Assembly: GCF_011074885.1 (NCBI RefSeq)
Contig: NC_054687.1
Location: forward strand, 992,001-1,056,000
DNA length: 64,000 nucleotides
Direction of reading: 5' to 3'
DNA from: Brettanomyces bruxellensis
Taxonomy: Eukaryota; Ascomycota; Pichiomycetes; Pichiales; Pichiaceae
Part shown: in pieces, positions 41,059 through 51,383 of the stretch
Numbering within the stretch: the stretch's first letter is position 1
Layout of the letters: the number at the start of each line of letters is the position of its first letter
Notes under the pieces: generated by a model
The model's database searches: none
Told to the model about the DNA's origin: nothing
Seen by the model: only the letters and a program-made list of their open reading frames with translations
Position numbers and translations under genes: made by a program

Positions 41059-41604
41059 AATGAAATGATTGGTTCTTGTTATAACTAACCTTTTTGTTCT
41101 AACTGTTTCTGTGGTCAATTATGGTTGAGATTACTTCAATATGTCTAAGCACAGATTGAAAGTAAAGACTGGTGATGTTAGTAGACGAAGCGTACTATGC
41201 CTAAATTTATCCTTTATGAATTCAATTGTAAGGCTTGTATTGTCTATGGGATGACTGGCACGACTCACAGTTTTTTTTTTCACGCTTTCCGTTTAGAATT
41301 ATTGGTCTTTGGTCGGTGCCCAAGTAAGCAAGCAACTTGGAAAACTGGGATAAAAATTTTTTCCACCTGTCGCGGAAAACCCAGTTATGCGGAGAGCCGT
41401 ACGGATCTGAAAAATTTTTTGACAAGGATCATTGATATACAACAGTACACCAAAAAGTATGGACCCAACACGATGCGGACAAGCCTTATCAGCAACACGT
41501 TATAATATACTTTCATATGGATTACTGAAAGAAAAAACACAAGAAGATAGTACCAAATTACGTTATGAAAACATTTAAGTATATAAGAAATCATTAAATC
41601 GAAC
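41059..41604. other. SUI2: Intergenic region, SUI2 promoter
   Basis: 546 bp between the p24 gene and SUI2, both minus strand. Small open frames here show no family features. No gene called. Confidence 0.4.
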
Positions 41605-42228
41605 TCAAACCATTTGCTTTCTTGATCCCTGGAAGAAATACTTGACAACCAAAACCTGGAATGCAGATATACCAGCCATCAACATGAGGTCAATAATAGA
41701 GAACCAAAAGATTCTGCTCTCAGTAGACTTGACAGTAGACTGATTCCTATTATTTCTTGTTTTGTAGTATGCCAAAGAGTTTGCCAATTGGTTAATTTTC
41801 TGCTCGATACTGCTAACAGTCTTCTGCATACCTTCAGCAGCAGCATTTCCCTTTGGTGCCTCTGGAAGCGAAGCTTTGAAATCATCATCAACCTTGATCT
41901 CAAAGTCAACAATCTTCTCTGCAAAAGTGGACATGTCATTACTTAGGCAAAACTCATATTCACCAACTTGGTCCGCCGTGAAAATGTAGTCAGCATGTGT
42001 TAATTTGTCTGCTTTGACAATAACAACCCCATTTGGAGCCTTAATGTAATAGTTGATATCAAATGCACCTCCCGACTGAACGGCAAAGTAATATCCAACA
42101 TTCGAGTTTGGTTTATTATTGAATATATAGAAGCACTGCTTTTCATTTGGCTCCAAAGCAAATGTCAATGCTGTAGCATGAACATAAGACACAAGCAGTG
42201 TCAATGCTAAAAGTATGCTGGAGAACAT
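41605..42228 (-). CDS. p24-family cargo receptor (gamma type, Erp2/3/4-like)
   Basis: 207 residues from the ATG at 42228, which directly begins a signal peptide. A GOLD domain with two cysteines (KQCFYI and YEFCLS, about residues 30-110) is followed by a coiled-coil stalk (about 135-175), one membrane segment and a short cytosolic tail VKYFFQGSRKQMV with aromatic and basic sorting residues. p24 proteins cycle between ER and Golgi in COPI/COPII vesicles and sort GPI-anchored and other cargo. The stalk and tail favour the gamma (Erp2/Erp4-like) group rather than Emp24 or Erv25; the exact paralogue is uncertain. An in-frame upstream extension of 27 codons is judged non-coding. Confidence 0.87.
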   Translation of the reverse strand: MFSSILLALTLLVSYVHATALTFALEPNEKQCFYIFNNKPNSNVGYYFAVQSGGAFDINYYIKAPNGVVIVKADKLTHADYIFTADQVGEYEFCLSNDMSTFAEKIVDFEIKVDDDFKASLPEAPKGNAAAEGMQKTVSSIEQKINQLANSLAYYKTRNNRNQSTVKSTESRIFWFSIIDLMLMAGISAFQVLVVKYFFQGSRKQMV

Positions 42229-42789
42229 CTCTATTAGTAAATTAATGCCGTTCTCTTGGTAATATTTACCTGTACACTCAAACAAAAGTGCTTCAAAAAA
42301 GTTTCCCACTGTGTGGATCAGGTTTACGTACGTGTAGATGCTAGCGAACTCTCAACTTATTTTTTTCTATTTTTGCTCGCAAAATTCATCTCTACCTCGT
42401 GTCTTTTTTATTGCCTCACTGTTTATTTTTCGGTGCTCGCTTCTTGTTTTCGCGAATTCGCATTTTTTCGGTATAAAGAATATTGCGCGTTGAGAATAAG
42501 AAAGGTGACATGTTGATAATTGTCGAATGCGCGCTACTTTAGGTTTAGCAGCTGAGCATTTCAAACAGAGCTTGGAGTTTACGTAGCCTTACGAATGAAG
42601 CTGAATGGTTATATACTCTATAAAATAATTGATACCGTCTGTATCTTATTTATATATTTAGACTATTGTTACATTATCTGATCAGATTCTTTTTCTTCTT
42701 GTACTGTTAGCTAGCTTATTCTTTCAAAGCGAACCGGCGACAAAAAAAAATACTTGCAACCCAAATTTTGGAAGACGTTTTGCTTTTTT
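42229..42789. other. Intergenic region, p24 gene promoter
   Basis: 561 bp between two minus-strand genes, containing the promoter and leader of the p24 gene. No gene seen. Confidence 0.4.
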
Positions 42790-44544
42790 CTATTGGATGC
42801 TTTGTCTTTGGGTTATACCAAGTTTTCTTAACCATGGACGGGAATCAAAGGCACAAGTAACTAATCTCTTTTCTGTTAAAGGATTCACAATTCCATTCAG
42901 CAAATCACGTTCCAGCATTGCTTCTCTCGAATAGAGGACAGCATTTGTATCACGTGGAATGAAATATATTCGCATGTCTGCTTTATATCTTGGTCGAGCA
43001 ATTCTTTTCTTTATAAATGCAGTTGTTATCGGATCTCCCTTTTGTCCCAAGTAAATTTTTCCGTCCTCGTTGTTTCGACCATTATCAACGATTTCATCTT
43101 CATCATTAAGCTGTATATCTCCCGGATGAGCTGTTTCCAGCTTCAATACGATTGCACCAGTGCGCTCAAATGCAGCAGCTCGTGTGACTCTTACCAAAGA
43201 GAATGTTCTTGCTTGAAAAAGCTCTCTGACTGCTAAAGCAAAATCATCATATATCGGAATTACTCCCTGGCCGGATGTCAAATAAGTACCTCTATCTTTA
43301 TCTTCATTTTCCGGATTTGTCGGTAAATCAGTATGCTTTCCTATATATTCAAATCCTATTGCCCCAGGATACAAATAAGGTGAGACATATGCTCGAGATT
43401 CATCTTTCATTAGTTGATAGCCCTTATCAACAAAAATCAATGTATGTGCTTGACCAGGAAACACTTCACCATGTTGATTGGGTCGAAATTTCCACTCTAT
43501 ATTTGGATCCATATCTAACTCTTCTGCAACCATCTTTTTGGTAAAATTGCCTTGGGTCAAAATAGTAATATCTTGCTCTTTATGTGTGGAAACTAGCAGT
43601 GAGTGCAATGATACCAAATTGGGGACTAAGGTCAACTTAATTTTAGTTTTTGGATTGAGAGGCCTTCCAATTCTAGATTTTCTTTCCTGATGGTTGGTAT
43701 TTACTGCTAAGTTTGCTCCGTCTAAATTGGTTCCATTCCCAGATATCCGTCTCTTTTTCCTTTTGTAGCATCGTTTTCTTAAAGCGATCTTCACCAATTT
43801 CTCTTTTCTAGGTTTTCCGTTGGTTCTGAGGACTGGAAACGAGTTTGGTTGTAAAATTGGAACAGGCCTAATTTTTGTATGCATATCGGAGGCCGGCACA
43901 TTTGAAGCAGTACTTATATATTTAAATCTATTTGCAATATCTGAGGTGGTTGTTGATGATAAATTTGTTGACAATACGCTTTGCTGCCGATGTATTTTGT
44001 TGAAATGGGCCCGTTCACCTTGGAATGGAAAACTTGATTGATTATAGTTGTTTCCAACAGGAAAATCATCGCTGCTTGACGACTGTGGTATGCTATGATC
44101 AACAGAAAAGTCTTCTGAAAAAGAATCTCTATATGCTGAATGCGAACCATCAAGAAAAGGTTGCCCTGCAGATGATTGTGACATTAAAGTGCCTGTCCGA
44201 CTTTCTATTCCGGACATCTTGATCACTGGAGCAGACTCCATATAGGTAGTTGAAGGAGCATTATCTGTATTTACAAAATATGGTTGCTGTGAAAGAGTAA
44301 ATATATTGTTTTGAAATGGGAAATTTAAACCATATGACAAAAAATCAGTGTCCGTGGAAGGTTGTGATAATGGTAAAGAAGACTGTATCGGAAGTTCGGA
44401 CTGTGACTTCTGTTGATCCACTTGACAAATATGTTTTTCTTTTCCTTTTGACTTCAGTGTTGTCACACTATGATCTAAATGCCGAAGTGCAGATGATTCA
44501 GATTGTGAATTTGTCTTTTTTTCATACTTCTTTTGCGTTACCAT
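42790..44544 (-). CDS. Unrecognised protein with disordered N-terminus, AT-hook-like motif and conserved-looking C-terminal domain
   Basis: 584 residues from the ATG at 44544; the frame stays open 39 codons further upstream without an ATG, so a missed start or exon is possible. Residues 1-240 are Ser/Gln/Asn-rich and probably disordered. A very basic stretch follows (KIALRKRCYKRKKRRIS), then SRIGRPLNPKTK, resembling an AT-hook, and then a compact-looking domain of about 260 residues with many aromatic and acidic positions (PGQAHTLIFVDKGYQLM, YLYPGAIGFEYIGKHTD, RVTRAAAFERTGAIVLKLE). I do not recognise the family. The composition suggests a nuclear DNA- or chromatin-associated protein, perhaps a remodeller subunit; this is inference only. 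Confidence 0.75.
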   Translation of the reverse strand: MVTQKKYEKKTNSQSESSALRHLDHSVTTLKSKGKEKHICQVDQQKSQSELPIQSSLPLSQPSTDTDFLSYGLNFPFQNNIFTLSQQPYFVNTDNAPSTTYMESAPVIKMSGIESRTGTLMSQSSAGQPFLDGSHSAYRDSFSEDFSVDHSIPQSSSSDDFPVGNNYNQSSFPFQGERAHFNKIHRQQSVLSTNLSSTTTSDIANRFKYISTASNVPASDMHTKIRPVPILQPNSFPVLRTNGKPRKEKLVKIALRKRCYKRKKRRISGNGTNLDGANLAVNTNHQERKSRIGRPLNPKTKIKLTLVPNLVSLHSLLVSTHKEQDITILTQGNFTKKMVAEELDMDPNIEWKFRPNQHGEVFPGQAHTLIFVDKGYQLMKDESRAYVSPYLYPGAIGFEYIGKHTDLPTNPENEDKDRGTYLTSGQGVIPIYDDFALAVRELFQARTFSLVRVTRAAAFERTGAIVLKLETAHPGDIQLNDEDEIVDNGRNNEDGKIYLGQKGDPITTAFIKKRIARPRYKADMRIYFIPRDTNAVLYSREAMLERDLLNGIVNPLTEKRLVTCAFDSRPWLRKLGITQRQSIQ

Positions 44545-45821
44545 TTGGAAAATCTGACTCAAAGATGACTGAAACTTGAACTGGTTGTACTTGGACTTGC
44601 AATCAAGGAAGTTATATTGTTCGTAAACAGCCTTTCTGTAATGAATTATTCGATTTTCCAAGATAAGGACAGATTATACTTCTCATTGACAATACTAGCT
44701 CAAATAAAGCCGGATTTATTGGTGTTCCAGATCGAAAAGCTGAAACCTTGAGTGGATATACCAAAGGATGTTATCTAGTGGCTTTACTGGCATTTACCAC
44801 TGTACTGACAGAATTTAATACTAAAATTTCCTCAACTGATACAACGTAAAAGAACAAATGGAAATTGAATCATGTATATAAATGACATAAAGAAAGATAG
44901 TGAAGAGAATTGCTAGACATTACTTGTACATCGGCGATGTAGATTAAAAGTAAATGCTCATACCTATTATGTTATATCGGCATCGGCAATTTTCCACATG
45001 AATAAGAAATACAATGCCGTTTATAGCTAAATCATGAATTAAAGCCAATTCAACAATGGATACTTTTATTTTCCACAATTTATTTTTCAATCTTAACGGA
45101 CTCGTGGGTGGGAGCAGTCTATTTTATATTTATATTGTAAACTCTGTTCAATGTGATTCACTACATAAAGGAGGAACAAATTTCTTTGCAACCTTATGAA
45201 CAGGCTTTAATTGAAGTTCAATCGCACTTTCGGTTGATCTCAGTGACATGATTTGGAATACTACATATAAGAAAATTGCAAGGTCTAATGGATTATTCAA
45301 GAAGACTTATACACTATCTTACATAATTGCAATATATTAGTGCTGTGAATAGTATTTAGCACTGCTTACTTTTATAATTGAAAATATTCAGACAGTGATG
45401 ACAGCATAATCATTTTTGCAACAGGGATACAGCGTTAAGGATTCCTCTGACAGTATATAACCTTACGGAAGCAAGATCTCAAATTTATGGTTTCAAAATA
45501 ACAACGCGGACTTTAATATAACCACTGCATCCTCTGTAAAGATATGTAAAAAAAAAAATAAAACTAAGCGTGTGCCAACGGCCGTAATATGCACAAAGAA
45601 AGAAATAAAGCTGTCCATTCATTTAGGTACATCTGCACGTGCTTCCTCAATCTGGAATTGTTAATGCACCGCCTTGATCCCTGTGTAAACAGTAGACCTT
45701 TTTCGACGCTTTGGTGGGATCGACGGCAATTTAAACAAGTCTATCTCGTCAAACAAAAATTATCGATGGCAGGAGGGAAAAATTTTTTATTACTGCTTTA
45801 CTGAATGGCACCCAAATTTAT

Positions 45822-46103
45822 TCTGAAGCTAATTCATTTGTGTAAGGATGGTATGAGATACCCATTCCTGGTGTGTGAAGTTACAAGACTCAGAGATACG
45901 AACAAGAATCAATCACGATATCAAATTTGGGGTATATTGTCAACTTATAACACAATCAATATCAAATTAAAATCAAATCAAATTAAATATGTATTGGCTT
46001 GTCTTTCTTCAACTTTTTCAAGAAAAAGGAAGTATTGATTACGTATCATAGTTTAGCAAAACTCAAATACCCCCTTTCGCAAGTGGGATTCTCTGTGTTG
46101 CAT
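45822..46103 (+). repeat. Inverted duplication, arm 1
   Basis: Matches the reverse complement of 57242-57498 over its length by eye, including long near-identical stretches: TTTGTGTAAGGATGGTATG, then CTTCAACTTTTTCAAGAAAA, and CGCAAGTGGGATTCTCTGTG. A few indels. Probably remnants of one mobile element inserted twice or a segmental duplication. Confidence 0.8.
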
Positions 46104-46527
46104 AATTCTCAGAAATTGTGCCGCGAAATCAAACACTAAACTGTACCAGTGACGCCCAAGAGAGTAGGAATTGGAAAGTGTGCATAATTCCCTTTTTCAG
46201 TATGATCTAAAGTACTTCCAGATGCTCAAATAACAAATAATCGGCCAAAGACCACCTTACACCCCGCAACTAATGTTGCAATATTTCATAATTACAAGAG
46301 ACACTTTTCAAATGAATAAACCATTTCCTTAAACAGAATTGTTTGGTTTTGGCAAAATAGATCATTATTATGAGAGTCAGCTATTCAGTATGAATCGTAA
46401 TGCTTGGTTGAATTAAGTAATTGCAAGCCAAGATTCTTGTAGACCCTCGGTACCAACTAATGATATGTAAATTATAAATAGGGTGGGCGGCAATTCTTCT
46501 GCAGTTATGGTAGTGATGTCATTGCAT

Positions 46528-46543
46528 TACGTCGATCGACGTA
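46528..46543. promoter_or_regulatory. 16-bp perfect palindrome TACGTCGATCGACGTA
   Basis: It reads identically on both strands and contains two ACGTCGA half-sites. It is immediately followed by TATATATAA (46542-46550), about 240 bp upstream of the EMP24 ATG. It may bind a dimeric regulator (bZIP-like ACGT core); function unproven. Confidence 0.5.
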
Positions 46544-46780
46544 TATATAATTAGCAGTTCTATCTCGTCTCGCTCTAATTTTTTTTTGACGACGCGTTTT
46601 TTCCCCTATGAATTAATTAGCTTGGGGGGAAAAAAGATAACAAGTAAAGCTGACAGTATTGGTGAAAAAAAAAAGACACAGTAAAAATAAATACATGTCT
46701 GATCCGAAGACCACTCACTGTGATAATATCTTTGGGCTACATTTCCACCATAAATAGCTAAAGGAAAGGCAAGATACAAG

Positions 46781-47471
46781 ATGAACTTCAAGGGGCTGTT
46801 ATCATTGCTTTCATTACTTTTATTCTCGCAATTAATCGAGGCACATATTGCTTTGCTTCCACCAAGGGGTAAAGAATGCTTTTACGAGAATTTAAAGGCA
46901 CAAGACGAATTGGTGGTCACATTTCAGGTTGGTGACAGAGATGCAGAAGCAACAGAACAGTTGACTGCAGACTTTTGGGTAAGTAAAACAGCTTTTGCTT
47001 GTCTGGCTATTATGAAGCGGAATACTTACTAACTAATAATCTTTTACTTTATGATAGATCCAAGCTCCTTCTGGTAGAATCATGAGATCATTGAACGACC
47101 AATCCCACGGTACAATTCAAATCAAGGCTGAAGAGAATGGAAAGCATACGTACTGTTTCTCGAATGAGGATTCATCTATGAAGACGAAGGATGTTTCTTT
47201 CAACGTTCATGGTGTCGTTTACGTTGATGTTAACGATAATTCGGACGATAACTTAGAATCAAGTGCTAGAAAACTTCTTGAATTAGTTTACGACGTGAAG
47301 AATGAACAGAACTACATCGTTGTTAGAGAAAGAACACACAGAAACACAGCCGAGTCTACGAATTCTAGAGTGAAATACTGGTCTGTTCTTCAGTTGATCG
47401 TTGTTGTGTTGAACTCTATCTTCCAAGTTTTGTACCTAAAGCGTTTCTTTGAAGTTAAGTCAGCAATTTGA
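46781..47471 (+). CDS. EMP24: Emp24-type p24 cargo receptor, one intron
   Basis: Two exons, 46781-46978 and 47058-47471, joining DFW to IQAPSGRI in phase 0, give 203 residues. Signal peptide (1-21, ending IEA), GOLD domain starting HIALLPPRGKECFYE with the second cysteine in HTYCFSNE, coiled-coil stalk (VVRERTHRNTAESTNSRVKYWS), one membrane segment and a C-terminal tail YLKRFFEVKSAI. The stalk motif and tail are those of the p24 beta subunit Emp24, which with Erv25 and Erp1/2 sorts GPI-anchored proteins at ER exit sites and retains BiP-type proteins. Another p24 gene lies about 4.5 kb away. Confidence 0.9.
46979..47057 (+). other. EMP24: EMP24 intron
   Basis: GTAAGT donor at 46979, TTACTAACTAA branch region near 47028, TGATAG acceptor ending 47057. 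79 nt; it contains an in-frame TAA, so splicing is required for the full protein. Confidence 0.92.
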
Positions 47472-47896
47472 GCAAAGCCACGTGTGACTGATACGAAGAA
47501 TTAGGGTCGGGCTTCATTGGTGCATGTCGTCTCTTATATATGTTTCACTATCTGTAATTTCTTAACATGAGTCTTGCTTTAATGTTTTCTACATGGGAAC
47601 AATCTTAATTTTCTGTTTATGTCTTCCTGATTTGTTTCATTCTTGACTGCCAGCTTCCTTTTACTATACATCTTGCTGGGAAGCTGGTTAAAGCTTGCTT
47701 TGTTTTTTCCTCTAACATAATTATTTCTCCTCAATTTTTTTTTTTTTCCACTGTTCCCACAGCACCTTTGCTCATCATGGGAACTCCATATTTTTTTTTG
47801 AACATTGCCTTCATTTCGGAACCTAGTGCATAGCTTACGTATATGCATATCTATACACTTATTTTGGTATCATAAAATCAACTCTCATAGCATAAT
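47472..47896. other. MAS1: Intergenic region, MAS1 promoter
   Basis: 425 bp between two plus-strand genes. T-rich tracts near 47740 and 47790. No gene seen. Confidence 0.4.
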
Positions 47897-49315
47897 ATGC
47901 TCAGAAATATTGCAAGAAATCTTATCAAACCAAGCATACGACCATTGTGTGCATATAGAGGTCTCGCTTCGGCCTCATCGGCCATACCCAAAGTGAACAC
48001 TACCGTTTTGAAGAACGGTTTAACAGTTGCTACAGAAGAAGTCCCAAACTCTTTATCGGCTACGATTGGAATGTGGATTGATGCAGGATCGCGTGCTGAT
48101 GTTAGTGATGCAACTTCCGGTACAGCCCACTTTCTAGAACATTTAGCTTTCAAGGGTACAAGTAATAGAAGTCAATTGGGCCTTGAGTTAGAGGTAGAAA
48201 ACTGTGGATCACACTTGAACGCCTACACATCACGTGAGAATACGGTATACTATGCAAAATCGATGAAGGGGGACGTTCCAAGGGCTGTGGACATTCTTTC
48301 AGACATTTTGACCAGGTCCAAGCTTGAAAATGTGGCTGTGCAAAGAGAAAGGTCAGTGATCATCAGAGAAAGTGAAGAAGTGGATAAGATGTATGACGAG
48401 GTTATCTTCGACCGACTACACGAAATTGTCTACAAAGACCAACCATTGGGAAGAACAATTTTGGGACCTATCAAAAATATTAAGTCGATTAGCCAGAAAG
48501 ACTTGAGAAATTACATCAAAACAAACTACAAGGGAGACCGGATGGTTTTAGTGGGTGTGGGATCTGTTAAGCATGATCAACTTGTTAAATTAGCTGAAAA
48601 GGATTTTGGACATGTGCCAATAAGCAGTGAACCTCTTCCTCTTGGAACACCAAGAGGTAAGTTGCCAGTTTTTTGTGCTGGCGAAGCCAAATTTGACAGA
48701 AAAGATCTTCCAAACACATATATTGCTATTTCATTCGAAGGTTGTTCGTGGTCGTCGAAGAACTACTTTAGAGCTCTTGTTGCACAGGCAATTATTGGAA
48801 ACTGGGATAGAGCTGCAGGTGGATCGATTACACCTTTAGCTCAAGCAGTTTCAAATGGAGTCAATGGGAACAAGGATGAGCCTCTTTGCAACTCATATCT
48901 GTCGTTTTCCACCTCATACTCTGATTCCGGTCTTTGGGGAGTTTATCTTGTTGTTGATAAAGCTACCAGTTGTAAGCCAGTGGTTGACGAAATCATTAAA
49001 GAGTGGAAACGTCTCTGTACTGGACATATAAGCGATGAGGAGGTTGAAACTGCCAAGGCACAACTTAAGGGTTCGCTTCTTCTTTCTATGGATGGCACTA
49101 CACCAATCGCTGAGGATATTGGAAGACAGCTTGTTACAACAGGCAAAAGACTATCTCCCGAGGAAACTTTTAAGATTGTCAATGCCATCACAAAGAAAGA
49201 TGTTGTTGAATGGTGCCAGAATTCTCTTAGAAACAAACCGGTTGCAATGGCTTCATTGGGAACTATCGATACTGTTCCAAGCTACAATTATGTTGCTGAG
49301 CAGATGAAAAACTAA
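47897..49315 (+). CDS. MAS1: Mitochondrial processing peptidase beta subunit
   Basis: 472 residues. The first ~25 residues are basic and amphipathic (MLRNIARNLIKPSIRPLCAYRGLAS), a matrix presequence. The M16 zinc-binding motif is intact in TAHFLEHLAFKGT (H-x-x-E-H), with the third ligand Glu in the following helix region, so this is the catalytic beta subunit rather than Mas2. The C-terminal half has the second, inactive M16 repeat. It cleaves presequences from imported matrix proteins as a heterodimer with Mas2. Typical length for the family and strongly conserved. Confidence 0.95.
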   Translation: MLRNIARNLIKPSIRPLCAYRGLASASSAIPKVNTTVLKNGLTVATEEVPNSLSATIGMWIDAGSRADVSDATSGTAHFLEHLAFKGTSNRSQLGLELEVENCGSHLNAYTSRENTVYYAKSMKGDVPRAVDILSDILTRSKLENVAVQRERSVIIRESEEVDKMYDEVIFDRLHEIVYKDQPLGRTILGPIKNIKSISQKDLRNYIKTNYKGDRMVLVGVGSVKHDQLVKLAEKDFGHVPISSEPLPLGTPRGKLPVFCAGEAKFDRKDLPNTYIAISFEGCSWSSKNYFRALVAQAIIGNWDRAAGGSITPLAQAVSNGVNGNKDEPLCNSYLSFSTSYSDSGLWGVYLVVDKATSCKPVVDEIIKEWKRLCTGHISDEEVETAKAQLKGSLLLSMDGTTPIAEDIGRQLVTTGKRLSPEETFKIVNAITKKDVVEWCQNSLRNKPVAMASLGTIDTVPSYNYVAEQMKN

Positions 49316-50123
49316 GCTTTATGGAATGGTAGCTTGTAAGTAAACTGACCACAAGGTCGCTGACTACTAATGCCTTTTTTTTTTCTCGATATTAGCTGCT
49401 TAGCACTCCTTGTATTTATACAATACAGTCAAGTGTTCTTTCGGATGGTTACATTGTAGTATATTTAATGGAGTAGTCAATTCAGTTTCTGTCGAATTCA
49501 TTCTTTAGAGCACACACAGAAGCTAATACATGATTATAATAAACCTCATATAATATTTTGTATTCCCAAGCACAGTGATCTTGAATCTTGCTTCCTCCAA
49601 ATATCGCAAGAAAATTTCATTTCAACGTCGATGAGTTCAAATGATGGGGAATTTTTTTTTTCTTCGCTTGTCGCTTTGTTAGGCAAAAGAATTTCTGGGA
49701 TCTAAGACAGGAAAAACGATCATGGAATGCGAACGATACGATTCATAGTACAAAAAAAAAATGTTGGCAGACTATGAAAATCATAATATTCATTTTATTC
49801 TCTACCATCGATCTGTACAGTTTTTCGTCCTCCATGATCTGAAATTTTTTTTCAGCCCGTTTATTTACTTCAATTATTTTTCTTTTCTCTCTCTTTTTTT
49901 TTGTTGAGATTCCGTAGTTTCTTATAAATATAATGTTCAGCTTATCTTTACGATAAATCACTCTTTCAACTAATTATTCGTTAAGGAAAGTCTCTCAGCA
50001 TTAACTTAGACATCAGTTCAAAGAGCAGCTAAAGTAGTATTGTACAATTGTTTGTGTACTCTATTTGAATATACCATTTGCAAGCTAAGCCTTATCATAC
50101 CACGCAAGCAAAGACCAACAATA
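49316..50123. other. SEC14: Intergenic region, SEC14 promoter and leader
   Basis: 808 bp between plus-strand genes. TATAAATATAA lies at about 49923-49933, some 200 bp before the SEC14 ATG. Contains long T-rich tracts. The frame stays open for 28 codons ahead of the SEC14 ATG, but this stretch is not conserved. Confidence 0.45.
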
Positions 50124-51038
50124 ATGACATTAACAGCGAAAGAGCAAGAACTTTGGGATTCTCTTCCAAAGAAGGTTCAAAAGCCAGATTTAAACCAGAC
50201 AGGATTCCCTGGCTATTTGACTAAATCTGAGGAATCAGCCTTGGAGCAACTGAGGATGATATTAGAGGCTGAGGGCTATAAGGAAAGATTAGATGATTCA
50301 ACCATACTTAGATTTCTAAGAGCCAGAAAGTTCGACGTGATGCTAGCAAAGAAGATGTTTGATGATTGTGAGAAGTGGAGAAAGGAGTTTGGCACAAACA
50401 CCATTTTGACAGATTTCAAGTACACAGAGAAACCTAAAGTGGCAAAGTACTATCCCCAGTACTATCACAAGACCGATAAGGACGGAAGGCCGTGCTATTA
50501 TGAGGAGCTTGGTGCCGTCAACATTCCAGAAATGTACAAGATCACTAATCAGGACAGGATGCTCAAGAATCTTGTTTGGGAGTATGAGGCATTTACGAAT
50601 TACAGACTTACTGCTTGTTCGAGAAAAGCCGGCTACTTGATTGAGACATCTTGTACGATTTTGGACCTAAAGGGGATTTCACTTTCATCCACGTACCAAG
50701 TGTTGAGTTATGTGAGAGCAGCCTCCAATATTGGCCAAAATTACTATCCTGAAAGAATGGGAAAGTTCTATCTCATCAATGCACCTTTCGGCTTTGCTAC
50801 TGCTTTCAGAATTTTCAAGCCTTTCTTGGACCCGGTTACCATCTCCAAGATTTTCATCCTTGGCTGGAACTATAAGAGCGAGTTGTTGAAGCAGATTCCT
50901 GCTGAGAATTTGCCCGTTAAGTTTGGTGGTAAGAGTGTTGTTAGTGAGGAGGAAGGGGGCCTTTTATTGAGTGATATTGGCCCTTGGAAAGATAAGAAGT
51001 ACATTGGCCCAGAAGGTGAGACCCCAAGTGTCTATTAA
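50124..51038 (+). CDS. SEC14: Sec14 phosphatidylinositol/phosphatidylcholine transfer protein
   Basis: 304 residues from the ATG at 50124. A CRAL-TRIO N-terminal helix set ([25 protein letters not shown]) is followed by the lipid-binding CRAL-TRIO domain: [54 protein letters not shown] and [18 protein letters not shown]. It ends [21 protein letters not shown], as in S. cerevisiae Sec14. It exchanges phosphatidylinositol and phosphatidylcholine and keeps Golgi diacylglycerol and PI4P at levels needed for secretion. A CTG codon in its N-terminal part falls at a leucine conserved in the family, supporting the standard code. Confidence 0.96.
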   Translation: MTLTAKEQELWDSLPKKVQKPDLNQTGFPGYLTKSEESALEQLRMILEAEGYKERLDDSTILRFLRARKFDVMLAKKMFDDCEKWRKEFGTNTILTDFKYTEKPKVAKYYPQYYHKTDKDGRPCYYEELGAVNIPEMYKITNQDRMLKNLVWEYEAFTNYRLTACSRKAGYLIETSCTILDLKGISLSSTYQVLSYVRAASNIGQNYYPERMGKFYLINAPFGFATAFRIFKPFLDPVTISKIFILGWNYKSELLKQIPAENLPVKFGGKSVVSEEEGGLLLSDIGPWKDKKYIGPEGETPSVY

Positions 51039-51383
51039 TGGTTTCGGAGTTTGGCCTGATTCAACATTGTCACTAGATTACTGTTGAATAAGTCAAGCGT
51101 CATCGTTGCCCTGTTACATATCACATTTTCCTGATTCATCGTTTAAAATTTTTATGTTGCTTTCCTTCCTTTCTCTTTCCTGCGTTTTCATTATTGTTTC
51201 TTCTACTAGCAATAAGTCATACCCAGTTCTGCATACTACTTAAAACGTTTTAAATAGCGACAATTATGCCCCGACAACTGGCTTCTTTTCTTACAATCTC
51301 AGAGTTAAATGCGGCGTGTAGTATAATTAAGTAAAGAAAAAAGAGAGGGAAAAAAAAAAAAAATTGTAAACTTTAAGCAATAA
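51039..51383. other. Convergent intergenic region
   Basis: 345 bp between the 3' ends of SEC14 and BUD2. A-rich tract near 51350-51363. No gene seen. Confidence 0.4.

Larger units (their letters stand above)
44662..46780. other. Long gene-free region with inverted-duplication arm and EMP24 promoter
   Basis: 2.1 kb between divergent genes. It contains one arm of an inverted duplication (45822-46103), a TCGGTTGATC site near 45231, and close to EMP24 a 16-bp perfect palindrome followed by a TATA box (46528-46550). Short open frames at 45589-46038 lie in or beside the duplicated DNA and are not called. Confidence 0.45.

Noticed and set aside
41059..41118. 20-codon N-terminal extension of SUI2
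   Set aside because: eIF2-alpha is highly conserved from its MSTTHCRFYE start at 41058; the extension is leader sequence.
45589..46038. Two short open frames of 71 and 77 codons
   Set aside because: They lie in or next to the inverted duplication; the other arm does not keep the frames open and no family is seen.
50040..50123. 28-codon N-terminal extension of SEC14
   Set aside because: It has no ATG start, is not like any Sec14 N-terminus, and the ATG at 50124 gives the normal length and start.
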